This document shows positions 1 to 8,399 of a DNA stretch of 64,000 bases, one piece after another. Where the stretch lies: positions 106,070-170,069 of the forward strand of contig JAGXRK010000044.1 of the NCBI GenBank assembly GCA_018335755.1, written 5' to 3'. The DNA comes from Ignavibacterium sp. (GTDB lineage Bacteria > Bacteroidota > Ignavibacteria > Ignavibacteriales > Ignavibacteriaceae). How positions within the stretch are numbered: position 1 is the first letter of the stretch; each line of letters opens with the position of its first letter. Both the position numbers and the translations under genes were made by a program. Under the pieces are notes generated by a model, which was given only the letters and a program-made list of their open reading frames with translations, ran no database searches and had not been told where the DNA came from.

Positions 1-1
1 T

Positions 2-100
2 GATATGAGTAAGTTCACCGAGCACGGACTTGAAAGATTGAAGCGCGGAGATACGATAGAAGAAGTATTGATGGATCCAAAAGCAGTGAAGATTGAATGA
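2..100 (+). CDS. 3' end of a small prophage gene upstream of terminase
   Basis: An open frame enters from the left edge and ends in TGA at the large-terminase start, sharing an ATGA overlap, so the two are translationally coupled. The visible residues are charged and helical (for example 'GLERLKRGDTIEEVLMDPK'). An in-frame ATG lies at position 5, so this is either a 31-codon gene or the tail of a longer one. By position a small terminase subunit is possible, but the visible part has nothing diagnostic. Confidence 0.45.
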   Translation, partial: DMSKFTEHGLERLKRGDTIEEVLMDPKAVKIE

Positions 101-1638
101 ATCAAATCCAGTTAGCAGCAGAAGCGGAACTTGAATTAAGAAGACGCAGAGCCGAAAGGTTGAAGCAGTACGAAACGCAGCGTGATTTTTACAAGACTCA
201 TCCCCTTGAATATCTGGTTGAGCGATTAGGGTTCAGAGCTAATACAATTGATTGGAATCTCAATCCTGAATATCAAAATCACAAGTGGGATGGAACAGTA
301 AACCCATTCATCTTTATTCTTGAATGCTTATCCCAGGGAGTAAGGAAAATCGGAGTTGAGTCGTCCACGGGAACAGGTAAAACAAAAATTGGTGCCGGTA
401 TTGCATTGTGGTTTTTAGACTGCTTTGAAAATTCTCTTGTAGTAACCACAGCTCCCAAAGAACCACAATTGAAACTTCATATTTGGAAGGAAATAGGGGT
501 AATGTATCCTGTGTTCAGGAAAGGGTCGCTGAGTACGTTGCGACTTAATATGCACGAGGATCCACGGCTGACTGATTGGCAAGCGATCGGATTCGTTGCC
601 GGTGTTGCTGCAGATGAACAGTCATCCACAAAAGCACAGGGTTTCCACGCCGAGCATTTACTGATCATCATCGAGGAGACTCCCGGTGTGCCTCAGCCGA
701 TCATTGAAGCATTTCAGAATACTGCAGACGGACCACACAATATAATTTTAGCTTTTGGAAATCCTGATCACCAGCTTGATAACCTACATAAGTTTTGTCA
801 GCTCCCGAATGTTATATCGATTAGGATCTCCGGGTATGATCATCCGAATGTTGTATTGAAAAATCCTTCATTTATTCCTGGTGCTGTTACGCTCGATGGG
901 TTGAACGATAAGAAGGTTCGTTATGGTGATGAGGGTGCGCTATATCTTTCGCGTGCAAAAGGGATTTCCCCCGGGCAATCGGTATCTGCTTTAATAAATT
1001 TGAAATGGGTTAAGGAAGCAAATGAGAGATGGAATCTTATCTGTGAAGAAACCGGAAAGATAGAGGAAACAAAAATTCCCGGACATAAAGCTCTTGGGGT
1101 TGACGTTGCTAATTCCGAACATGGTGACAAAGCAGCGATTGCCAAAGGTAAGGGAACAGTTTTAATTTCGGTGGTTGACTTTCAATGTCCCGATTCAAAT
1201 CTCCTAGGTAAACGGGAAGTTCTGCAGCTGATGAAAGACGAAAACATTGAGGCTAAGCGAGTCGGTGTTGACAGTGTTGGAGTAGGAGCCGGAACAGTTA
1301 ATGCTTTGAAGGAAATGGATCAATACGTTGCAGCTCTTGGCGGAGCAGATGCACCTGTTGACATTGCTAACCAGGAAGAAAAGTTTAAAAATCTTCGTTC
1401 CCAGATGTGGTGGCAATTAAGAGAAGATTTGCGGAATGGAATTATAGCTCTTCCGCCGGATGATGAATTAACTGCCGACCTGATTACTCCTGAGTGGGAG
1501 CCAAAAAACGGTAAGGTAGTTGTTGAGTCTAAAGAGTTAATAAAAAAACGTTTGGGTCACTCCCCAAACAAAGGCGATGCTGTTGTATACTGGAATTGGG
1601 TAAGGAACAGCAGAAGTGCAATTGAATTTTTAAAGTAA
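97..1638 (+). CDS. terL: Phage terminase large subunit (packaging ATPase and nuclease)
   Basis: The motor that cuts concatemeric phage DNA and pumps it into the prohead through the portal. At 513 aa it has the usual two-domain build. The ATPase domain shows a Walker A 'SSTGTGKT' at residues 89-96 and a Walker B hydrophobic strand ending in E193-E194. The C-terminal RNase H-like nuclease domain shows the expected acidic strands: 'GVDVANSEHGD', 'VGVDSVGVGAG' and a final 'NKGDAVVYW'. The start overlaps the preceding stop (ATGA). The portal gene follows after 11 bp, which is normal packaging-module order. No truncation is seen. Family assignment is firm; the packaging type (pac or cos) cannot be told from this sequence alone. 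Confidence 0.95.
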   Translation: MNQIQLAAEAELELRRRRAERLKQYETQRDFYKTHPLEYLVERLGFRANTIDWNLNPEYQNHKWDGTVNPFIFILECLSQGVRKIGVESSTGTGKTKIGAGIALWFLDCFENSLVVTTAPKEPQLKLHIWKEIGVMYPVFRKGSLSTLRLNMHEDPRLTDWQAIGFVAGVAADEQSSTKAQGFHAEHLLIIIEETPGVPQPIIEAFQNTADGPHNIILAFGNPDHQLDNLHKFCQLPNVISIRISGYDHPNVVLKNPSFIPGAVTLDGLNDKKVRYGDEGALYLSRAKGISPGQSVSALINLKWVKEANERWNLICEETGKIEETKIPGHKALGVDVANSEHGDKAAIAKGKGTVLISVVDFQCPDSNLLGKREVLQLMKDENIEAKRVGVDSVGVGAGTVNALKEMDQYVAALGGADAPVDIANQEEKFKNLRSQMWWQLREDLRNGIIALPPDDELTADLITPEWEPKNGKVVVESKELIKKRLGHSPNKGDAVVYWNWVRNSRSAIEFLK

Positions 1639-1649
1639 GGAATTAAGCT

Positions 1650-3104
1650 ATGTATTTAACACAAACCGACATTGTCAATCTCCAACTGAACCAATATCAG
1701 AACTACCGGCTTTCGGAAATAATATCATCACTGATCAGGGAAGATCTCGAGAGTGAAGAGAAGAGGGATATGAAAGACGGTACGAATTACTACAAATCGA
1801 AGCACGACATTCTCGATGTTGATTTCAGAAAGTATTTTATCGATGGTGTTTCTTACGTCAACCAGAATAAAAGCAATAACCGGATTGTGAACGCTTATCA
1901 CAAATACCTGGTTGATCAGAAGGTCGGATATATTGCCGGGCATCCGATAATGTTTAAAGGCGAGGATGAGCAATTTGTAAAACTGATCAATGAAAATTTT
2001 ACTTTCTGGTTTAACAACATTTTCAAGAAGCTTTTGACAGGCAGCAGCAACCGGGGAAGGGACTACCTTTATGTTTTCATAAATGAAAAGGGAGAATTCG
2101 ATTATGCCCAAATACCCGGTGAGCAGATCATTCCAATTTATGACACTCAGTTTAATGAAAAGCTTGTTGGTGTTATCAGATATTATCCGGTTACTTACCG
2201 GGAGTCGTTGAACACACCCAGGATAACACTTAACAAGGTGGAGATATACGACAGTGAAAAGGTTTTCTACCTGGTGGAAACAAAGGGCGGACGATACATT
2301 CCTGATCCTGACATACAACCGAATCCGCGGTTTCATATTTACAAATGGAACTCTTTGAATCAAAACACTCCTGAAGGACGAGGCTGGGGACGTGTTCCGT
2401 TTGTAGAGCTGAAGAATAACGAGGAAGCAATCTCTGATCTCAGGTTCACAAAGAATCTGATTGATAATTACGACTATGACCTCAGCTCATTCTCGAATAA
2501 CCTGGCGGACATTGCAAAAGCAATCTGGGTGCTTAAAGGGTATGAAGGTACGAAGCTAAGTGAGTTTGTCCGTAACCTGAATATGTATGGTGCTATCAAA
2601 GTTAATAAGGATGGTGGAGTTGAACCGAAGCAGAATGAAATTCCGAAGGATGCACACGACTCTCATCTTGACCGGGTTGAGGATAATATTTTCGTTTTTG
2701 GTTTTGGTGTTAATCCGAAAATTGACAAAGCGGGCTTATCTCCCTCCGGAATTGCACTCGAGTATATGTATGCCGGTCTGGACATTAAGAGCAACATAAT
2801 GATAACTCAAGCCACGCTTGCTATTCACGAGTTTATGAGCTTCCTTGCTGATTATTTTTTGATCACTAAGCGAGTTCAATACAATGCAGATAAAATTGAT
2901 CCGGTGTTCAAGAAACATCTGATAATTAACGAGAGTGAAAAGATTAAGAGTGTTAAAGATTCTCTGGGTGTTATTTCTCGACGGACAGCTATTTCAAATC
3001 ATCCCTGGGTTAAAAATGTAGATGATGAACTTGATGCTTTTGAGAAGGAAGGGGAGGGAATAATCGACTTCGATAAAATTCCGGCTGAGGAAGGAGATGA
3101 ATAA
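1650..3104 (+). CDS. Phage portal protein, SPP1 Gp6-like
   Basis: Forms the dodecameric ring at the capsid vertex through which DNA enters and to which the connector and tail attach. The 484-aa length, position directly after terminase, and the N-terminal pattern (a 'DGTNYYKSKHDI' region, then 'NRIVNAYHKYLVDQKVGYIAG', then the LLTGSSNRGRDYLYVFINEKG segment) match the SPP1 Gp6 portal family. The C terminus is acidic ('EEGEGIIDFDKIPAEEGDE'-like), as in related portals. An AAGGA-type ribosome binding site precedes the ATG. It overlaps the next small gene by 8 bp, so head genes form one transcription unit. Confidence 0.92.
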   Translation: MYLTQTDIVNLQLNQYQNYRLSEIISSLIREDLESEEKRDMKDGTNYYKSKHDILDVDFRKYFIDGVSYVNQNKSNNRIVNAYHKYLVDQKVGYIAGHPIMFKGEDEQFVKLINENFTFWFNNIFKKLLTGSSNRGRDYLYVFINEKGEFDYAQIPGEQIIPIYDTQFNEKLVGVIRYYPVTYRESLNTPRITLNKVEIYDSEKVFYLVETKGGRYIPDPDIQPNPRFHIYKWNSLNQNTPEGRGWGRVPFVELKNNEEAISDLRFTKNLIDNYDYDLSSFSNNLADIAKAIWVLKGYEGTKLSEFVRNLNMYGAIKVNKDGGVEPKQNEIPKDAHDSHLDRVEDNIFVFGFGVNPKIDKAGLSPSGIALEYMYAGLDIKSNIMITQATLAIHEFMSFLADYFLITKRVQYNADKIDPVFKKHLIINESEKIKSVKDSLGVISRRTAISNHPWVKNVDDELDAFEKEGEGIIDFDKIPAEEGDE

Positions 3105-3375
3105 ACCGATCTACTATGAATTGCCGGTTGCGTGGAAATCAAAAACACAATCGATGTTTGATGAACTGAATATTGAAGCCAGTGCTGATGATGACATTGC
3201 ACCACTTGTTGTTGATCTGAATGAGATTGCCGGCTTCAATCCTGTTCAAGAAAACAACAGGACTACCCTAAGGTTTTATTTTGGAATTGCCTGTGAGTGC
3301 ACAATACCATTTGATGAGTTCAAGAAATTCTTTGAAGATAAAACCGGGAATGTGATTCAGAAGTATGGACGTTAA
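3097..3375 (+). CDS. Small prophage protein of unknown function
   Basis: A 92-aa acidic protein whose ATG lies inside the end of the portal gene and whose end overlaps the next gene by 11 bp. This places it tightly in the packaging/head operon. It has no signal peptide, membrane segment or recognised motif; the sequence 'ACECTIPFDEFKKFFEDKTGN' suggests a small alpha/beta fold. Being sandwiched between portal and minor head protein suggests an assembly factor, but that is inference. Confidence 0.7.
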   Translation: MNKPIYYELPVAWKSKTQSMFDELNIEASADDDIAPLVVDLNEIAGFNPVQENNRTTLRFYFGIACECTIPFDEFKKFFEDKTGNVIQKYGR

Positions 3376-4291
3376 CGAAAAAATAATTAAGCTGCTCGCC
3401 CAGGCAGATTCGAAACTTGATAAGCTGATTGCCGGTTATGAAAAGGATCTGCTGAGACAATACAAACGTTCGCTCGGGGAGATAAAAAAACTTATTGCTG
3501 CAATCTATGAAAAGTATGGCGACAGTGTTAGGTATGAAGATCTGATCATCTACAACCGGCTGACAAATCTTGAACGGGAAATTGCCGACCAGGTTAAGTT
3601 ACTTACCAATGAAAATATAAAAACCATCTCTAAGGGATTGAAGGAATTTTATTCTGAAAATTATTACAGAACTGCTTATGCTCTCGAAAGCAGTTTGAGT
3701 GTTCGACTTGGCTTTGGTGTTTTAAATCCGAAAGTGGTTGAGGCTTCTCTTCTTAATCCACTTGACCGAATCACCTGGAAGTCCAGATTGCAGGAACACG
3801 CACAGTTTTATGTTAAACAGATCCGGCAGGAACTAACTCAGGGACTTATCCAAGGACAGGGTTACGGTGCAATTGCAAAAACCATCCAGGATAAAACGGG
3901 ACTTACAGCAAACAAGGTTTTACGGGTCGTCCGGACAGAAGGACACCGGGTACAGAGTGCAGCTAGGGTTACTTCTTTCAGTAAAGGGGAAGCGGCAGCC
4001 GAGCGGTTAGGGATTGAGTCTGTTAGAACCTGGGTGCACAGTGGCAATCCCAGGGAGCCTCGACCGGATCACATACAAATGGATGGTGTTGAAGCTGACG
4101 ACGAGGGAAAGTTCACTTTGCCCGATGGAACGACAACCGATGGACCAGGATTAACCGGTATTGCTGAGCATGATATTAACTGCGGATGCACTACTGCTCT
4201 TAAGTTTAAGAACCTGAACACAGTTTCTCTGGCGGAGTATATCCGGAAGAATTATGATAGTTTTGAGGAGTGGAAGGGGGAGAGGGTTTAA
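3365..4291 (+). CDS. Phage minor head protein (SPP1 gp7 / Mu gpF family)
   Basis: A minor capsid protein that associates with the portal and is carried into proheads; in SPP1 the homologue influences DNA ejection. The 308-aa protein has a long helical N-terminal half and a C-terminal Mu gpF-like domain seen as 'RTEGHRVQSAARV', 'VRTWVHSGNPREPRPDHIQMDG' and a terminal 'HDINCGCTTAL' cysteine motif typical of the family. It immediately follows portal and the small gene with overlapping ends. In SPP1-type phages the scaffold gene would come next; here about 4.1 kb of unrelated genes intervene. Confidence 0.88.
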   Translation: MDVNEKIIKLLAQADSKLDKLIAGYEKDLLRQYKRSLGEIKKLIAAIYEKYGDSVRYEDLIIYNRLTNLEREIADQVKLLTNENIKTISKGLKEFYSENYYRTAYALESSLSVRLGFGVLNPKVVEASLLNPLDRITWKSRLQEHAQFYVKQIRQELTQGLIQGQGYGAIAKTIQDKTGLTANKVLRVVRTEGHRVQSAARVTSFSKGEAAAERLGIESVRTWVHSGNPREPRPDHIQMDGVEADDEGKFTLPDGTTTDGPGLTGIAEHDINCGCTTALKFKNLNTVSLAEYIRKNYDSFEEWKGERV

Positions 4292-4382
4292 TAATTTGGT
4301 TACAGATTAGTGAAAAACTAATTTTCATTGACTTTGAAAGTCAATAGAGGTAATTTTGAATACCATCACTTTAGGAGTTTGT

Positions 4383-4862
4383 ATGCCCGTACTCGAATAT
4401 ATAAATCCGACTAAAGAAGTAGATAATATAGCTGATTTTTTTATTTATTATGCCAATGAATTTGGTGATTTGTTAACAAATCTAAAAATTCAGAAACTGG
4501 TATATTACTCCCAAGCTTGGTATTTAGCCTTGTATGATAAACCATTGTTTAGTGAAGATTTTGAAGCCTGGGTTCACGGTCCGGTATTGCCAACTTTATA
4601 CCAAAGATTTAAGAAATTCGGATACCAACCCATCAATGAGAAAATAGAGAAGCCAAATCTTCTCCAAGAAGTGGAAGCACATCTGAAAGAAATTTATCAT
4701 GTCTTTAATAAGTTTAATAGTTATGAACTTGAGTTGATGACGCATCGAGAAAAACCTTGGCAAATTGCCAGAGGAAATCTACCTAGCCTTATACCATCAA
4801 GTAATAAAATTAATAAAGAGGAAATGAGAGATTTCTATAAATCAGTTGCTAACGAAAAATGA
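4383..4862 (+). CDS. Panacea-domain (DUF4065/SocA-like) antitoxin
   Basis: Likely the neutralising partner of the next gene. The protein shows the Panacea/DUF4065 signature: 'NLKIQKLVYYSQAWYLALYDKPLF' (residues about 35-58 in this start) followed by 'DFEAWVHGPVLPTLYQRFKKFG'. Panacea domains are known antitoxin modules that pair with many unrelated toxins. I chose the ATG at 4383 (159 aa) because AGGAG lies 5 bp upstream; a TTG at 4356, also with a purine-rich site, would add nine residues. Its stop overlaps the next ATG (ATGA), the classic layout of a toxin-antitoxin pair. The region is visibly more A+T-rich than the flanking head genes, consistent with acquired cargo. Confidence 0.82.
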   Translation: MPVLEYINPTKEVDNIADFFIYYANEFGDLLTNLKIQKLVYYSQAWYLALYDKPLFSEDFEAWVHGPVLPTLYQRFKKFGYQPINEKIEKPNLLQEVEAHLKEIYHVFNKFNSYELELMTHREKPWQIARGNLPSLIPSSNKINKEEMRDFYKSVANEK

Positions 4863-5287
4863 GTCGAATCAAGGCTTCGAAAGTCCCTCAAAAGTCAAAT
4901 AAAATAAAACCTGCTGCATTGATTCCGAACGGACTGTTAACTTTTTCGTTTAAATATCTTTCTATAAATCATAAAAAATTCTGTATTGACCAATGTGAAA
5001 ATGCCTACTTCAAGGAGTTATTGACACGGTTGTTACACATAAGTTCATTTACGTACAATCAGTTTATTTCAGAAAGGTCTACAGCCTTAAGAGCACATAT
5101 CATAAGATGGGATGAAACCTCTGAGCCAGAGGGATACTCGCATCTTCCAGCACAATTGAGAGACTATGCACCCTATCAATTTGGCATTAATAATAATAAT
5201 TATGGTCGGGTACATGGTTTTTTACACGAAGGAACGTTTTATATAGTATGGATTGACCCCGATCATCTATTATATAATTCACAATGA
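4859..5287 (+). CDS. Putative toxin partner of the Panacea antitoxin
   Basis: A 142-aa protein with a basic N terminus ('MSRIKASKVPQKSNKIKP') and a C-terminal segment 'GRVHGFLHEGTFYIVWIDPDHLLY' that looks like closing strands of a small beta-rich fold. I do not recognise a named toxin family with certainty. The role is inferred from its overlap with an antitoxin-type gene and from its size; Panacea antitoxins are known to associate with diverse toxins encoded next door. No signal peptide or transmembrane segment is visible, so an intracellular target is more likely than the membrane. It could also be an unrelated cargo protein. Confidence 0.55.
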   Translation: MSRIKASKVPQKSNKIKPAALIPNGLLTFSFKYLSINHKKFCIDQCENAYFKELLTRLLHISSFTYNQFISERSTALRAHIIRWDETSEPEGYSHLPAQLRDYAPYQFGINNNNYGRVHGFLHEGTFYIVWIDPDHLLYNSQ

Positions 5288-5314
5288 ATTAATATCTTAA
5301 GTTAATTGAAGAAT

Positions 5315-7111
5315 ATGAACGAAAGAAAAACAGAAAATATAGTTCGTAAGCATTTTCAAAAATTTTCTATGATTAAAATAGAAGAACAAAAATCTGATAA
5401 TCCTAAAATTAATAAACTGTTACGCAATGCTTCAAAAAAAGGAAATGGTCCAGGGTATCCAGAATTTATTATAACATTTAAGAATGATTCAGATTTTATC
5501 ATTGTCGTTGAATGTAAAAGTAGTATTAAGAAGCATGTTAGTCCCGAGGGAAACAAATACTCTGAGTTTGCCGTTGACGGGGTGAAACTTTATGGGTCCT
5601 ATCTCACTAAAGAATTTAATGTATTAGCCATTGCAGTGAGTGGAGAAAAAATCAGTGAAATAAAAGTTTCACACTTTTTATTTTTAAAAAATTCTTCAGA
5701 TGCCATTCCAATATTTTCAAATAAGCTTATTGATCCTGATTCCTACTTAACTGGTTTCAAACATAGTCCTCAAAAATTTTCTTATGATTATGAAAAGTTA
5801 CTGATTTTCTCTAAAGAACTAAACGAAACGCTACATGCCCATAAGGTAAAGGAATCACAGAGAAGTTTACTGATAAGTGGGATATTAATTGCATTAGAAA
5901 ATAAGGCATTCAAAAAATCCTACAAAGATCACACTAAACCAAAAGATCTTGCAAATATGTTAGTTCAAACGGTTTCACTTGAACTCAAAAATGCTAATTT
6001 AAATAACGAAAAATTGGATAACCTTAATACGGCATACTCATTTATACGGACACATACATCTTTGTCTAGTCAGCCTGAGGTATTGAAAACGATCGTAGAT
6101 GATATAGACAATAATGTCAATGATTTTATCAAAACCTATAAATACTTCGATGTGTTAGGTCAGTTTTATATCGAATTTTTAAGTTACGCAAATAGTGATA
6201 CCGGTTTAGGAATTGTACTTACCCCTCCTCATATCACAGAGTTATTTAGTTTGCTCGCTGGAGTCAATAAAAATAGTATTGTATGTGATAATTGTTCTGG
6301 CACAGGTGGGTTTTTGATAAGTGCGATGAATAAAATGATCGAAGATGCGAAAGGAGATCTTAAAAAAGTAAAAATAATAAAAGAGAAACAATTAATCGGC
6401 GTAGAATGGCAAGACGATATATTTGCTTTAGCTTGCTCCAATATGTTTATTCACCAAGATGGCAAATCAAACATTATTCATGGAGACTGCTTTGACCCAA
6501 AAGTTATAAGCCTCGTCAAAAATTTTAAACCGAATATTGGTTTCTTAAATCCTCCTTACAGAACCAAAAAGACTGATATTGAGGAACTTGAATTTGTTCT
6601 CAATAATTTAGAATCATTGCAAGTATCTGGAACTTGTATTGCACTTGTCCCTATTAGTTGTGCAATTGCACAGAAGGGAGAGTCTTATGAATTAAAAAAG
6701 AAAATTCTTGAGAACCATACACTTGAAGCAGTACTGTCAATGCCTGACGATTTATTTGCAAACTCAAATGTGGGAGTAGTAACCTGTATTATTATATTTA
6801 CCGCGCATAAACCACACAATCAGAATAAAGAAACTTTTTTTGGATACTGGAAGGATGATGGTCTTGTTAAAACAAAGAATAAAGGGAGAATCGATGCAAA
6901 CAAACGTTGGGACGGAATAAAGGCTAAATGGCTTGACACATTTACGAATAGACGAGCACTACCCGGACAGAGCGTTCTTCGGTGCGTATCAGCTGAAGAT
7001 GAATGGTGTGCAGAAGCTTACCTTGAGACTGACTACAGTAAGATAACTGAAGAAGATTTTATTCTGAATATCAAAAACTATGTACTATTTAAAAATCTGC
7101 AAACTCGATGA
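5315..7111 (+). CDS. BcgI-like restriction-methylation subunit (nuclease fused to adenine methyltransferase)
   Basis: A single chain combining DNA cleavage and N6-adenine methylation, as in the A subunit of type IIB enzymes such as BcgI. From the ATG at 5315 it is 598 aa (a TTG nine bases upstream is possible). The N terminus carries a PD-(D/E)XK-like nuclease core: 'YPEFI' near residue 50 and 'VVECK' near residue 67. A helical linker leads to a gamma-type methyltransferase with SAM motif 'DNCSGTGGF' near 325-333 and catalytic 'NPPY' near 412-415. It overlaps the specificity gene by ATGA. It has no helicase/translocase domain or separate HsdR, so it is not a standard type I system. The fit in size and domain order to BcgI A is good, but the recognition sequence cannot be read. 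Confidence 0.82.
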   Translation: MNERKTENIVRKHFQKFSMIKIEEQKSDNPKINKLLRNASKKGNGPGYPEFIITFKNDSDFIIVVECKSSIKKHVSPEGNKYSEFAVDGVKLYGSYLTKEFNVLAIAVSGEKISEIKVSHFLFLKNSSDAIPIFSNKLIDPDSYLTGFKHSPQKFSYDYEKLLIFSKELNETLHAHKVKESQRSLLISGILIALENKAFKKSYKDHTKPKDLANMLVQTVSLELKNANLNNEKLDNLNTAYSFIRTHTSLSSQPEVLKTIVDDIDNNVNDFIKTYKYFDVLGQFYIEFLSYANSDTGLGIVLTPPHITELFSLLAGVNKNSIVCDNCSGTGGFLISAMNKMIEDAKGDLKKVKIIKEKQLIGVEWQDDIFALACSNMFIHQDGKSNIIHGDCFDPKVISLVKNFKPNIGFLNPPYRTKKTDIEELEFVLNNLESLQVSGTCIALVPISCAIAQKGESYELKKKILENHTLEAVLSMPDDLFANSNVGVVTCIIIFTAHKPHNQNKETFFGYWKDDGLVKTKNKGRIDANKRWDGIKAKWLDTFTNRRALPGQSVLRCVSAEDEWCAEAYLETDYSKITEEDFILNIKNYVLFKNLQTR

Positions 7112-8073
7112 AACTTGAAGAAATATTTAATATCTATAATGGAATTTCATCCGATAAAGTTATAATAAAAAGTATCAAAACAGATGAATATTCTGTTCCT
7201 TATTTGCGACCTTCGAACAATTTCTCAAATGTTATTGCTGGTTATGTTGACCCATCGGAAATTCCCGAAAAGTATCTTTTTGGCCCTGAGGAAATATTCG
7301 TTTCTACCGATGGTCAGGGAAGCCACACTTATTCATACGTCTCAACTTGTGTATTTGTTCCGAATAGTAATGTGGCAGTTCTCATACCAAAAAAAGATAT
7401 GAAGCTTCAGGAGAAAATTTATTATGCAAATTGTATCACACTAAACAGGTATCGGTTTTCATACGGGAGAAAGCCTAAAGGGGAGAGACTTGCTTCTCTT
7501 ATATTACCATCAGCAGTTCCACAAGATATAGCCAACGCAAAAGTTGATTTCGGAAATGATTTATCTAAACCATTTATGGTTCATCCTCGAACTGGACTCA
7601 AAACATCAAATTGGAAGTGGTTTAAGTATTCTGAATTATTTATTATTGATCGGGGAAGAGGAGCACGCCTAAACGAGCTGTTGAATGAAGGGTCGACTCC
7701 TGTCATCACATCTACCGATCGTAACAACGGGCTTAGCGGTTTCATAAACCGATCTGCATATCATTCTGGTAATGTGATTAGTGTTGCGAGAAATGGCAGT
7801 GTTGGAGAAGCATTTTATCAACCAATTCCCTTCTGTTCAACTGAAGATGTGCATATTTTTACACCAAAGTTTGAATTGAATATTTTCCGCGCAATGTTTT
7901 TTATAACAATCATCAGAATGGAAAAGTACAGATTTAATTATGGTAGGAAGTGGGGATTGTCTCGGATGCGAAATTCCTTGATTAAATTGCCGGTTACTAA
8001 TTCTGGAACTCCTGACTTTCAATCCATGGAAAGAATTATCAAGTCACTTAGTTATTCCAGCCAATTACTGTGA
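7108..8073 (+). CDS. BcgI-like specificity subunit (HsdS-type target recognition)
   Basis: The DNA-recognition partner of the preceding nuclease-methyltransferase. The 321-aa protein contains two related half-modules of the type I specificity fold. The first ends 'YYANCITLNRYRFSYGRKPKGERL' and the second has 'WKWFKYSELFIIDRGRG', 'GNVISVARNGSVGEAFYQP', then 'MEKYRFNYGRKWGLSRM'. The repeated 'YRF.YGRK' marks the conserved end of each target-recognition domain, so a split recognition site is expected. Its length fits a type IIB B subunit rather than a full type I HsdS (about 400 aa or more). It is coupled to the upstream gene by a 4-bp overlap and is the last gene of the inserted cargo. Confidence 0.82.
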   Translation: MKLEEIFNIYNGISSDKVIIKSIKTDEYSVPYLRPSNNFSNVIAGYVDPSEIPEKYLFGPEEIFVSTDGQGSHTYSYVSTCVFVPNSNVAVLIPKKDMKLQEKIYYANCITLNRYRFSYGRKPKGERLASLILPSAVPQDIANAKVDFGNDLSKPFMVHPRTGLKTSNWKWFKYSELFIIDRGRGARLNELLNEGSTPVITSTDRNNGLSGFINRSAYHSGNVISVARNGSVGEAFYQPIPFCSTEDVHIFTPKFELNIFRAMFFITIIRMEKYRFNYGRKWGLSRMRNSLIKLPVTNSGTPDFQSMERIIKSLSYSSQLL

Positions 8074-8399
8074 GAATCAGACCCCGTCACCAATTAGTAT
8101 TTTTGATATTTCTAAATATTCGATCCTCCTTATAGATCAAACACATTTTTTTATTAGCAATCTTAATCCATTGTTAAATAATTTTTAAGTTTGAGAAATG
8201 AAGTAACACTCCGTAACTCTCCATTTACGAATTCCCAAAATCCTAAAAAAAATTAGGATGACATTCACGCTCCCTTCTGATAGTTTTTCAGCAACAAATA
8301 ATTAAGTGATTTGCGCACTTTAAATGTTCGGCGTAAAACTGAACGTAAACTCTCAGCGAGGAGGGTGACTCGCCAAAAAAACTAAAGGAGTAATAACAA
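8074..8399 (+). other. Non-coding spacer with hairpins and a possible promoter restarting the capsid genes
   Basis: No convincing gene in these 326 bp. A TAAGTTTG box at 8186-8193 matches the Bacteroidetes -7 consensus, though no clear -33 TTG is at ideal spacing. ATCCTAA (8240-8246) and TTAGGAT (8253-8259) form a hairpin with an A6 loop. GCGAG (8356-8360) and CTCGC (8369-8373) form another just before the AAGGAG ribosome binding site (8385-8390) of the scaffold gene. The spacer may restore transcription of structural genes downstream of the cargo; this is inference. Confidence 0.4.

Noticed and set aside
5315..8073. Standard type I restriction system
   Set aside because: There is no HsdR translocase, the nuclease motif is fused to the methyltransferase, and the specificity subunit is shorter than usual; BcgI-like fits better.
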